Shown here in pieces: positions 33,718 to 40,904 of a stretch of DNA of 64,000 nt. Under the pieces are notes generated by a model, which saw only the letters and a program-made list of their open reading frames with translations, was not told where the DNA came from and ran no database searches. The stretch lies in assembly GCF_050571805.1 (NCBI RefSeq), contig NZ_CP192219.1. The stretch is one strand, 5' to 3'. Origin of the DNA: Halodesulfovibrio aestuarii (lineage in GTDB: Bacteria; Desulfobacterota; Desulfovibrionia; Desulfovibrionales; Desulfovibrionaceae). A program made the translations under genes and the position numbers. The first letter of the stretch is position 1. Each line of letters opens with the position of its first letter.

Positions 33718-34362
33718 CTACAGTTCAAAAAGTAGACTAACTAGTGACGCCGTACCGAATACGATAATGATTGTACCGGAAACTTTGTTGATAATTCGAC
33801 TATGCTGCTTAACGTATGCGCGCATTGCACTTGCAAAGAAGGAAAGACCGCACCACCAGATGGCTGAGCCAAGGAAAACGCCGAGAACCAGTGCCGCTGC
33901 GCCGGGGGCTCCTGCATCGCCATTGATGCCGAAAGTAGCAAAAATAACAGTAAATGCGATGATTGTACCCGGATTCATGGCAGTTAGAACGAATGTGCTG
34001 ATCCATGCTGTGAGTAGACTTGGTTTGTTTTGCTCGATTTGCACACTGTCTGTATCTGAAACAAAAGTGGGCTGCTGACGCAACATATGGATGCCGATAG
34101 CGATAAAAAGTATGCCACCAACGAGCTTAATAATGTTGCTGGAGTCTGTAATAAGGTTTGTTATAGCAACAAGTCCGAATGCCGCAACCGCTCCATAGAA
34201 AAGGTCTGCTGAGGCAGCTCCAAGGCCAGATATTACGCCGACAAGTTTTCCATATTTTAGTGTCCTATGGATACACAGAACCCCGACAGGGCCAACAGGT
34301 GCAGCGATAGTGAGTCCGATCAAAAGACCCTTGAGGAAAAAGTAAAAAAGGGCAAGGCTCAT
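33718..34362 (-). CDS. LysE-family amino acid exporter
   Basis: The product has 214 residues from the ATG at 34362, which gives the usual family length. A longer form starting at 34425 is possible, but the extra residues are hydrophilic and have no ribosome site. Six hydrophobic segments are visible. The family motif GLLIGLTIAAPVGPVGVLCI is near residue 12, and the MNPGTIIAFTVIFA segment is in the second half. LysE/RhtB proteins export basic or neutral amino acids using the proton gradient. The substrate cannot be told from sequence. Genes on both sides are unrelated. Confidence 0.87.
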   Translation of the reverse strand: MSLALFYFFLKGLLIGLTIAAPVGPVGVLCIHRTLKYGKLVGVISGLGAASADLFYGAVAAFGLVAITNLITDSSNIIKLVGGILFIAIGIHMLRQQPTFVSDTDSVQIEQNKPSLLTAWISTFVLTAMNPGTIIAFTVIFATFGINGDAGAPGAAALVLGVFLGSAIWWCGLSFFASAMRAYVKQHSRIINKVSGTIIIVFGTASLVSLLFEL

Positions 34363-34479
34363 TGTTTGTGATAATCCTATGGGGGTATGATTCCGGAAAA
34401 GGATAAAAGTACTATCCGACATCATACCGTAAAAAAGGTTTTATGGAAGCTACCTTTTATTGTGTAGCGAATGGAAGAC

Positions 34480-34516
34480 ATAAAAAAAGTCGCCCTAAAG
34501 GTCGACTTTTTTTTAC
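34480..34516 (-). terminator. Terminator after the EF-hand gene
   Basis: On the minus strand AAAAGTCG and CGACTTTT frame a loop of about ten bases and are followed by a T run. It may also work in the opposite direction. Confidence 0.8.
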
Positions 34517-34535
34517 TGCAATATGTTGCGGTTGG

Positions 34536-34868
34536 TTATTTTTCAGGTGGAGCAATGAGTTCAGGAGCACCGGATCCCATTTTGCCCTGTTTACCACCCA
34601 TCATACCGCCCATCATGCCGCCGCCTTTTTTGCCGCCAGAGTTGTGGCCGGCCATAAAGCCGTACCATTCATCATGGGAAATTTCGCCGGAGTTGTCTTT
34701 ATCAATAGTCTGGAATGCCTGCTCTTTCATGGAAGGGTAGGTTTTGGAAAATTCTTCCCAGCTGATGCTGGCGTCGCCATTTGCATCCATTTTGTCAAAT
34801 TTAGTATCTGCGGAAACTGAGGTTGCAAAAATACAGACCAGAGCAATAGTAAATAGGATTTTTTTCAT
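34536..34868 (-). CDS. Secreted EF-hand calcium-binding protein
   Basis: The product has 110 residues. A signal peptide (MKKILFTIALVCIFATSVSA) has probable cleavage near residue 20. Two EF-hand loops follow: DANGDASISWEEF (about residues 28-40) and DKDNSGEISHDEW (about 57-69), both with acidic residues at the calcium positions. The tail is Gly/Met/Lys-rich (GGKKGGGMMGGMMGGK) and ends in a short Pro/Glu stretch. Ribosome site AAGGAGAT. It is likely a periplasmic calcium sensor or buffer; the Met-rich tail might bind a soft metal, but that is speculation. Confidence 0.88.
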   Translation of the reverse strand: MKKILFTIALVCIFATSVSADTKFDKMDANGDASISWEEFSKTYPSMKEQAFQTIDKDNSGEISHDEWYGFMAGHNSGGKKGGGMMGGMMGGKQGKMGSGAPELIAPPEK

Positions 34869-35137
34869 GATATCTCCTTAAGCAGCAGGCTGCGGACAGC
34901 AATACTGTGCGGTTGTACGAGGACAGGCGCAATACGGGATATGTGCATTACTCCTGTATTATGTTTATGATATACAGCAAGGACTGTGAAAAATAGTCCA
35001 TTCCGTAAAATAAGCTTAGGTAGAATACCCAGTAATGAGAACTGCGTCTACCGTGTATAAAAACTATACACAGGATATGGGGACTATTGGAGACGGACAG
35101 GGGCAGAACGTTATATCTATGGAATTGCATCGGACAT
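34869..35137. other. Intergenic region before the tRNA array
   Basis: Nothing beyond the EF-hand gene's promoter region can be supported. GGACTGTGAAAAATAGTCC (34981-34999) is a small hairpin with imperfect 6-bp arms. Confidence 0.4.
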
Positions 35138-35170
35138 AAAAAAAGCCTCTTTCGAAAGAAAGAGGCTTTT
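35138..35170 (-). terminator. Terminator of tRNA-Asn copy 1
   Basis: AAAAGCCTCTTTC and GAAAGAGGCTTTT in a perfect stem with T run on the minus strand, directly after the tRNA. The other three copies carry the same core. Confidence 0.9.
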
Positions 35171-35176
35171 AAATTC

Positions 35177-35252
35177 TGGCTCCTCGAGTAGGACTTGAAC
35201 CTACAACCTAGTGATTAACAGTCACCCGCTCTGCCTATTGAGCCATCGAGGA
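35177..35252 (-). tRNA. tRNA-Asn (GTT), copy 1
   Basis: 76 bases including an encoded CCA. Acceptor arms are TCCTCGA and TCGAGGA with G as discriminator; the anticodon loop reads CTGTTAA, giving GTT for Asn; the T arm contains GGTTCAAGTCC. It is identical by eye to the three copies at 36379, 36722 and 37114. Confidence 0.97.
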
Positions 35253-35287
35253 ATATGTGTGCTTCGGTTTCCCTCAGCGCGAAAATG

Positions 35288-35316
35288 TGTTTACGGATTT
35301 GCTTCGTACTCGTCAA
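35288..35316 (-). promoter_or_regulatory. Promoter of tRNA-Asn copy 1
   Basis: On the minus strand TTGACG (35311-35316) and TAAACA (35288-35293) are spaced exactly 17, followed by a TTTTCGCGC discriminator shared with other copies. Confidence 0.75.
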
Positions 35317-35377
35317 TAGAAAAAAAGAAAAAAAAGAAAAAAGTCTTATACTATTGGGGATAGAGTCCGCAGTTGGG

Positions 35378-36064
35378 TTACTTTAATTGTAGTACAGAGG
35401 TAGGGGCATTCCCGTTGACTTCTCCTGGGGTAGTTTTGTTGTATGGTTCCCAAGTTAAATAAGTATTTTCATCGTCTATTTCTAAAAAACTGACAGATAT
35501 TTTTTCACCGTTATCTAGGGTGCAAGTTATTCTGTTTTCGATAAAATCTTTCAGACCAGAAAGTGTAACACATGTTGCATCGCGATAAGGTTGCGGTGTG
35601 CTTGGGGCGTGTAGCATTTGTGTTATTGATGCGGGGGCATTTTTTTTGAAGTCATTGTAAAGTTGATTTTGCATGGTAAGAGTAAATACCGATAGAGCTA
35701 TACTAATGCCGATGATCGTTACTGCAATCCAGAATGCTTTTTTACTCTTTTTAAGAATATTGCATCGTATCAATATGTAAGGAAGGCTGAGCAGTGTCCA
35801 CCCCCAATGAGGTGGTGTAATTCCGCGAAGTTTAAGCATGCGTCGGTCTATAAGAAGAAGAGAAATGCCTGCGCCTGAAAATACTGAGTCCGGAATGTTG
35901 TCTAGTGCCGAGGTACAAAAGGATATTGCCGTTATAAATATTGGGGCAAAAATATGAATCCAAATATACCAATCGCCGCTGGCTATCGCTTGTGCTTTTA
36001 ATCGTTCCTGTTTTTGTTGTTTTTTATTAAGCGGGTTAGGCAGAGAGGGATCTGAAGGTGGCAT
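35378..36064 (-). CDS. Hypothetical membrane protein inside the tRNA-Asn array
   Basis: The product has 228 residues; ATG at 36064 with AGGAG six bases upstream. The N-terminal 30 residues are basic and Gln-rich (NKKQQKQERLKAQAIASG). Three to four hydrophobic segments follow (about 34-52, 85-100 and 108-130; IWIHIFAPIFITAISF, IAVTIIGISIALSVFTL). The C-terminal 95 residues are hydrophilic with two cysteines and look extracytoplasmic. No family recognised. It sits between tRNA-Asn copies 1 and 2 on the same strand, so it was either caught between duplicated units or inserted there. Confidence 0.7.
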   Translation of the reverse strand: MPPSDPSLPNPLNKKQQKQERLKAQAIASGDWYIWIHIFAPIFITAISFCTSALDNIPDSVFSGAGISLLLIDRRMLKLRGITPPHWGWTLLSLPYILIRCNILKKSKKAFWIAVTIIGISIALSVFTLTMQNQLYNDFKKNAPASITQMLHAPSTPQPYRDATCVTLSGLKDFIENRITCTLDNGEKISVSFLEIDDENTYLTWEPYNKTTPGEVNGNAPTSVLQLK

Positions 36065-36340
36065 ATAGGGCTCCTAACTATTATGGGACGGGGATCGCAT
36101 TTTTTAAGAAGTAGTTACGCGTATAAATAATAGTGGACTCGATAACGTCAGTTATAGTTCGCGTCAAACGTAAATCATAGAGGTAGTTAAATTCATATCA
36201 TTATATTGATATAGCATGATCAGATATTTGCGGTCTGAGTCAAATGTCTATGCGCAGTGTGTGGCAGCGCAGTTAATATATTCGCAAGATACTTTTTCAA
36301 CATATATCAAGTAGTTAGTTGTAGAATGTTTTTTTGAACG
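36065..36340. other. Intergenic region in the tRNA array
   Basis: No gene or clear signal is seen between the hypothetical membrane gene and the copy 2 terminator; AT-rich, with only short chance repeats. Confidence 0.4.
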
Positions 36341-36373
36341 AAAAAAAGCCTCTTTCTTGCGAAAGAGGCTTTA
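36341..36373 (-). terminator. Terminator of tRNA-Asn copy 2
   Basis: The same AAGCCTCTTTC/GAAAGAGGCTT stem as the other copies, with a T run on the minus strand. Confidence 0.9.
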
Positions 36374-36378
36374 AGATC

Positions 36379-36454
36379 TGGCTCCTCGAGTAGGACTTGA
36401 ACCTACAACCTAGTGATTAACAGTCACCCGCTCTGCCTATTGAGCCATCGAGGA
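36379..36454 (-). tRNA. tRNA-Asn (GTT), copy 2
   Basis: 76 bases with encoded CCA, same sequence and GTT anticodon as copy 1. Its own promoter lies immediately upstream. Confidence 0.97.
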
Positions 36455-36492
36455 ATATGTTTGCTTGAGGTATTTCCCTCAATGCGAGAGTG

Positions 36493-36521
36493 CTTTTAAG
36501 GAAAAGTTTTCTTGCCGTCAA
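36493..36521 (-). promoter_or_regulatory. Promoter of tRNA-Asn copy 2
   Basis: Minus-strand TTGACG (36516-36521) and TAAAAG (36493-36498) with a 17-base spacer. Confidence 0.7.
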
Positions 36522-36682
36522 GAGAAAAAATATTTTTTTCAAAAAAGAGAAGAATGACGATTCGTTTAAGTCGATAGAGTGGCAGGATAGTCGTCGGTTA
36601 GTTGTAGGGATACTGGGGAGGACGGGCGTTGAGATGCGAAGCAGGTTAGTGGAACGCAGTTCTATTTTTTGTTGTTGGGCAT

Positions 36683-36715
36683 AAAAAAAGCCTCTTTCAA
36701 ATGAAAGAGGCTTTT
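36683..36715 (-). terminator. Terminator of tRNA-Asn copy 3
   Basis: AAAAAGCCTCTTTC and GAAAGAGGCTTTT stem with a short AAT loop, T run on the minus strand. Confidence 0.9.
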
Positions 36716-36721
36716 GAAGTC

Positions 36722-36797
36722 TGGCTCCTCGAGTAGGACTTGAACCTACAACCTAGTGATTAACAGTCACCCGCTCTGCCTATTGAGCCATCGAGGA
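36722..36797 (-). tRNA. tRNA-Asn (GTT), copy 3
   Basis: 76 bases with encoded CCA, identical by eye to copies 1, 2 and 4. It lies 268 bases from copy 2. Confidence 0.97.
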
Positions 36798-36827
36798 ATA
36801 TGTGCTGAATCAATCAGCGCGAAATCT

Positions 36828-36856
36828 TGTATACGGAGTCTGTGTCATCTCGTCAA
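36828..36856 (-). promoter_or_regulatory. Promoter of tRNA-Asn copy 3
   Basis: Minus-strand TTGACG (36851-36856) and TATACA (36828-36833), spacer 17, followed by a TTTCGCGC discriminator. The best -10 match of the four. Confidence 0.78.
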
Positions 36857-37072
36857 GGGGAAAAATAGAGAATTTATATTTCATGAAAAGATATACACTA
36901 TATGTTTATAGTTAGGGTTGGAACTTGGAATGAGTGCTAAATGTCTAGTTTTTAGAGAGCTGACATGGTATAAAATTGTTGGAAAAGGTATTAAATAGAG
37001 CCGCAAGTGCTGTTTGCTTTTGTTGAGCTTTTGCTTTTTCTGACAGATCTGACAGAAAGGTTGACGGTGCAC

Positions 37073-37106
37073 AAAAAAAAAGCCTCTTTCAAATGAAAGA
37101 GGCTTA
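37073..37106 (-). terminator. Terminator of tRNA-Asn copy 4
   Basis: AAGCCTCTTTC and GAAAGAGGCTT stem with AAT loop and an eight-base T run on the minus strand. Confidence 0.9.
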
Positions 37107-37113
37107 TGAAATC

Positions 37114-37189
37114 TGGCTCCTCGAGTAGGACTTGAACCTACAACCTAGTGATTAACAGTCACCCGCTCTGCCTATTGAGCCATCGAGGA
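37114..37189 (-). tRNA. tRNA-Asn (GTT), copy 4
   Basis: 76 bases with encoded CCA, same sequence as the other copies. It diverges from lysS, which starts about 200 bases away. Confidence 0.97.
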
Positions 37190-37225
37190 ATATGTGCTTG
37201 GGGTGTTTTCCCTAGCGCGAAAAAG

Positions 37226-37254
37226 TGTTTAGGGAAAACTTGCGGTACGGTCAA
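37226..37254 (-). promoter_or_regulatory. Promoter of tRNA-Asn copy 4
   Basis: Minus-strand TTGACC (37249-37254) and TAAACA (37226-37231), spacer 17, then TTTTTCGCGC as in the other units. Confidence 0.75.
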
Positions 37255-37395
37255 GCCTTTTTCGTATTTCTTCAAAAAAAAAATGTAAAAAACAATTTTC
37301 TGCTCAGAGATGAGAGGGTTCCTTGACGATTGCTGGTAATTGGCATAACCCTTCCCAATTCAGCAGTGATCGAATTTATTATACGGAGTGATCCC

Positions 37396-38979
37396 GTGAG
37401 CGAACAGGAACAGTCAAAACGTAAAAAAATAAAACTTCCCACTAAATCCAGCCAGGCAGAATACTTTATGCCTATGTTGGAGAGCTTTGTTGACCGTGAT
37501 GAGTTAAACGAAGTGGTGAAGAATAGAGTGGCAAAGTCCTGCGACTTAATGGATGCAGGTATTTCCTTGTACCCGAACGGGTTTAAGAAGGAAGATGATT
37601 TTTCTCAAATTCGTGCAGAATATGAGGGTCTTGATACTGAAGAATTAGAATCCCTTGATAAGGAATTCTTTTGCGCAGGTCGTATTGTCGGTCTTCGTTC
37701 TTTCGGTAAAGTTACCTTTTTCCACGTTCTTGACAAAAGTGGTAAGATGCAGTGTTACGCTGCTCGTGATACCCTTGGTACTGAATCGTACCAGAAGTTT
37801 AAGAAATTTGACATCGGCGATATCGTTGGTGTTGTGGGTACATTATTTCGCACTAAAACAGGCGAACTGACCTTAGACTGTAAAAGTGTTCAGCTTCTTA
37901 CAAAGTCTATTCGTCCGCTCCCGGAAAAATATCATGGTCTTAAAGACGTTGAGATTCGATACCGTCAGCGTTACGTTGACCTTATTGTAACGCCAAAGAC
38001 TCGGGAAATTTTCCGCAAACGTACTGCTATTGTGCGTGAGTTCCGTAGATTTATGGAAGATAATGGCTTCATGGAAGTTGAAACTCCAATGATGCATCCA
38101 ATTCCTGGTGGCGCAACTGCTCGTCCGTTTGTCACCTACCATAATGCGCAAGAGCATGATATGTTTATGCGTATTGCACCGGAACTCTACTTGAAACGTT
38201 TACTCGTTGGTGGTTTCGAAAAAGTTTTTGAAATTAACCGTAACTTCCGTAACGAAGGCGTTTCTACTCAGCATAACCCAGAATTTACTATGTGTGAGTT
38301 CTACTGGGCATATGCAACGTTTGAAGACCTGATGGATCTTACAGAAGAGCTTTTTGGACACATTGCCAAGAAGGTGTGCGGTACCACCGTTATTACCTAT
38401 CAAGGTCAGGAAATTGATCTGACCCCTGGTACTTGGCGTCGCGTCGGCTTCCTCGAATCTTTAGAAGTTATTGGTGGTCACACCAAAGAACTGTACGAAG
38501 ATTACGACAAGCTTGTTGCACATTTGAAAAGCCGTGGGGAAAAAGTAATGGAAGGTGAGAAGCTTGCTAAGCTTCAAGCTAAGCTGTTTGATCTTGATGT
38601 TGAACCGGATCTGATTCAGCCAACTTTCATTTACAATTACCCGACAGATATCTCGCCTCTTTCTCGTAAAAACGAAGATGATCCTCGTTTTACTGATCGT
38701 TATGAACTTTTCATGACCGGTCGCGAGCTTGGTAACGCATTCTCTGAACTTAACGATCCTGTTGATCAGCGCTTGCGTTTCCTTGATCAGGTTGCAGAAA
38801 AAGAAGCGGGTGATGATGAAGCACACTACATGGACGAAGATTATCTTCGTGCTCTTGAATACGGTATGCCTCCGGCTGCTGGTCAGGGGATCGGTATTGA
38901 CCGTCTTGTTATGCTTCTTACTGATTCTCCATCAATCCGTGAGGTAATTCTCTTCCCACTCCTTAAACCGGAGAGTTAG
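37396..38979 (+). CDS. lysS: Lysyl-tRNA synthetase, class II
   Basis: The product has 527 residues. The GTG at 37396 is chosen because GGAG precedes it and the upstream frame is not protein-like. An N-terminal OB-fold anticodon-binding domain (about residues 70-180, with FFCAGRIVGLRSFGKVTFF) precedes the class II core. Motif 2 is FEINRNFRNEGVSTQHNPEFTMCEFYWAY-like, and motif 3 is GIGIDRLVMLLTDS near the C-terminus. It charges tRNA-Lys. The first 20 residues (KRKKIKL) are a basic extension that may bind tRNA. It starts a long same-strand block into the outer-membrane genes, with only nine bases before the lol permease gene. Confidence 0.95.
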   Translation: MSEQEQSKRKKIKLPTKSSQAEYFMPMLESFVDRDELNEVVKNRVAKSCDLMDAGISLYPNGFKKEDDFSQIRAEYEGLDTEELESLDKEFFCAGRIVGLRSFGKVTFFHVLDKSGKMQCYAARDTLGTESYQKFKKFDIGDIVGVVGTLFRTKTGELTLDCKSVQLLTKSIRPLPEKYHGLKDVEIRYRQRYVDLIVTPKTREIFRKRTAIVREFRRFMEDNGFMEVETPMMHPIPGGATARPFVTYHNAQEHDMFMRIAPELYLKRLLVGGFEKVFEINRNFRNEGVSTQHNPEFTMCEFYWAYATFEDLMDLTEELFGHIAKKVCGTTVITYQGQEIDLTPGTWRRVGFLESLEVIGGHTKELYEDYDKLVAHLKSRGEKVMEGEKLAKLQAKLFDLDVEPDLIQPTFIYNYPTDISPLSRKNEDDPRFTDRYELFMTGRELGNAFSELNDPVDQRLRFLDQVAEKEAGDDEAHYMDEDYLRALEYGMPPAAGQGIGIDRLVMLLTDSPSIREVILFPLLKPES

Positions 38980-38988
38980 CCATAGCTT

Positions 38989-40215
38989 ATGAACTTTGAG
39001 TCCTTCATTGCGCTGCGATACCTGTTTGCGCGTCGACAACAGTCATTTATATCGGTCATATCGATTATTTCTGTTCTCGGAGTCGCTCTTGGTGTTGCTT
39101 CGCTCATAGTAGTTATGGGTGTGATGAACGGTTTCACAAAGGACTTGAGGGATAAAATTCTGGGCGTGAATGCTCACGTAATTACCATGAGTGCAACCGG
39201 AAATATGTCCGGTTATACTGAGTTAATGAAAAAAATTGAGGGTGTCTCCGGTGTTGCCGGAGTCACCCCTTTTGTTTACTCAGAACTTATGGCTTCCTCA
39301 TCTCAGGGTGTGAAAGGTATCATTTTACGCGGTGTGCAGCCTGAGTCTGCGGACAGGGTTCTCACAATCCGCAAATACATGCAGGATGGTGGTTTTCCGG
39401 ATCTTAATCGTAAAGGGCTTCCGGGGATTATTGTCGGCAAAGAGCTTGCCAAACGCCTTGGTGTAGGTGTGGGGCGGCGTATAAATCTTCTTTCTCCTTC
39501 CGGTAAAAAAACATCACAAGGCTTCGTTCCAAGGGTCCGTAACTTTAAAGTTGTCGGCATCTATAAAACGGGCATGTGGGAATATGATTCATCCCTTGCG
39601 TTTGTAACTCTAGATTCCGCTCGGGAATTGCTTGGATGGAATAAAAATGCCGTTACGGGGCTTGAGCTCTCTGTCAGTGATGTAAACAAAGCAGACGCAG
39701 TCGCCAAAGAAATAACTAAAAAACTTGGCGGGTATCCTTTCTATGCAAGAAGCTGGATGGATATGAATGCTAACTTGTTTGCTGCACTGAAACTGGAAAA
39801 AACAGCGATGGGTGTTATCCTTACGCTCATTGTTCTGGTTGGCTCATTCTCCATTATTACCACTCTGGTCATGCTTGTTATGGAAAAAACCCGTGACATA
39901 GCAGTGCTCATGTCTATGGGAGCAACCAAACAGCAGATTCGCAGAATTTTTATGCTGCAGGGAACTATTATCGGAGTGGTGGGAACTGCTCTGGGCTTTG
40001 CCCTTGGACTTGGGGTAGGTGAACTGCTTAAGCGTTATCAATTCGTAAAGCTTCCGAAGGGTGTGTATTCATTGGACAGGCTTCCGGTTCTTTATAATTG
40101 GACAGATCTCGTGATAATTGGAGTCGCTGCAATGGTATTGTGTTTTATCGCAACTCTATATCCAGCAAAGCAGGCTGCAAAACTAGAACCGGCAGATGCA
40201 TTGAGGTATGAATAA
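38989..40215 (+). CDS. Lipoprotein-releasing ABC transporter permease (LolC/LolE type)
   Basis: The product has 408 residues. The start MNFESFIALRYLFARRQQSFISVISIISVLGVALGV is typical of the LolC/E family. One N-terminal membrane segment is followed by a periplasmic domain of about 200 residues and three C-terminal segments (about 265-400). The periplasmic part includes GIILRGVQPES and PGIIVGKELAKRLGV. With LolD it extracts outer-membrane lipoproteins from the inner membrane. Only one permease gene is present here, so the complex may be a homodimer, or a second permease may lie elsewhere. Overlaps lolD by one base. Confidence 0.93.
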   Translation: MNFESFIALRYLFARRQQSFISVISIISVLGVALGVASLIVVMGVMNGFTKDLRDKILGVNAHVITMSATGNMSGYTELMKKIEGVSGVAGVTPFVYSELMASSSQGVKGIILRGVQPESADRVLTIRKYMQDGGFPDLNRKGLPGIIVGKELAKRLGVGVGRRINLLSPSGKKTSQGFVPRVRNFKVVGIYKTGMWEYDSSLAFVTLDSARELLGWNKNAVTGLELSVSDVNKADAVAKEITKKLGGYPFYARSWMDMNANLFAALKLEKTAMGVILTLIVLVGSFSIITTLVMLVMEKTRDIAVLMSMGATKQQIRRIFMLQGTIIGVVGTALGFALGLGVGELLKRYQFVKLPKGVYSLDRLPVLYNWTDLVIIGVAAMVLCFIATLYPAKQAAKLEPADALRYE

Positions 40216-40904
40216 TGAGTGCCGCACCATTGTATGAGCTTAAGGGCGTCGGAAAGGACTATGAAGGTCCTGCTGAGTTGCTTACGGTTATAAATAATTT
40301 GGACCTGGTTATAGAGCAGGGTGAGGCTCTTGCAATCACGGGTGCATCCGGCTCAGGTAAAAGTACTCTCTTGCATCTATTGGGAACCCTTGATATTCCT
40401 TCGAGGGGTGAGTTACTTTTCAATGGTAGAAATCTTGCGGAATTGTCTGATGACGCTAAGGCTGTAGTGCGAAATCGGGAGATTGGATTTGTGTTTCAGT
40501 TTCATCATCTGCTGCCGGAATTTTCGACGATTGAAAATGTAGCTATGCAAGCGATTATTGGCGGTGTGACCAAAAAAGACGCCTTTGAACGGGCCAGCGA
40601 AATGTTGCAACTCGTTGGACTGGGAAAGCGGCTTGAACATAAGGTTACAACGTTGTCAGGCGGGGAGCGACAGCGGGCTGCTATTGCCCGTGCCATTCTT
40701 ATGCGGCCTTCAGTTTTGCTTGCAGATGAACCCACTGGAAATCTTGATGAACGTACTGGCGAGTCAGTTGGAGAATTACTTCTTCGACTAAATGATGAGC
40801 TCGGTATGACCTTGGTTGTAGTTACGCATAATCCTGAACTGTCGGATATTATGCGTCGCCGTCTTGAACTGCGAGCTGGAGAACTTTATGTCCAAACAGT
40901 TTAG
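40215..40904 (+). CDS. lolD: Lipoprotein-releasing ABC transporter ATPase LolD
   Basis: The product has 229 residues. Walker A is GASGSGKST (about residues 42-50), the Q-loop lies in GFVFQFHHLLPEFS (typical of LolD), the signature is LSGGERQR, Walker B is VLLADEPTGNLDE, and the switch His is in VVVTHNPEL. It drives lipoprotein release with the preceding permease. It overlaps the permease gene by one base, and the end overlaps the bamA start by 17 bases, so three envelope genes are translationally linked. Confidence 0.96.
   Translation: MSAAPLYELKGVGKDYEGPAELLTVINNLDLVIEQGEALAITGASGSGKSTLLHLLGTLDIPSRGELLFNGRNLAELSDDAKAVVRNREIGFVFQFHHLLPEFSTIENVAMQAIIGGVTKKDAFERASEMLQLVGLGKRLEHKVTTLSGGERQRAAIARAILMRPSVLLADEPTGNLDERTGESVGELLLRLNDELGMTLVVVTHNPELSDIMRRRLELRAGELYVQTV

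Noticed and set aside
35138..37254. Regular repeats at about 0.3-1.2 kb as a CRISPR or mobile element
   Set aside because: The repeats are tRNA-Asn genes with promoters and terminators; there is no cas gene, transposase or integrase.
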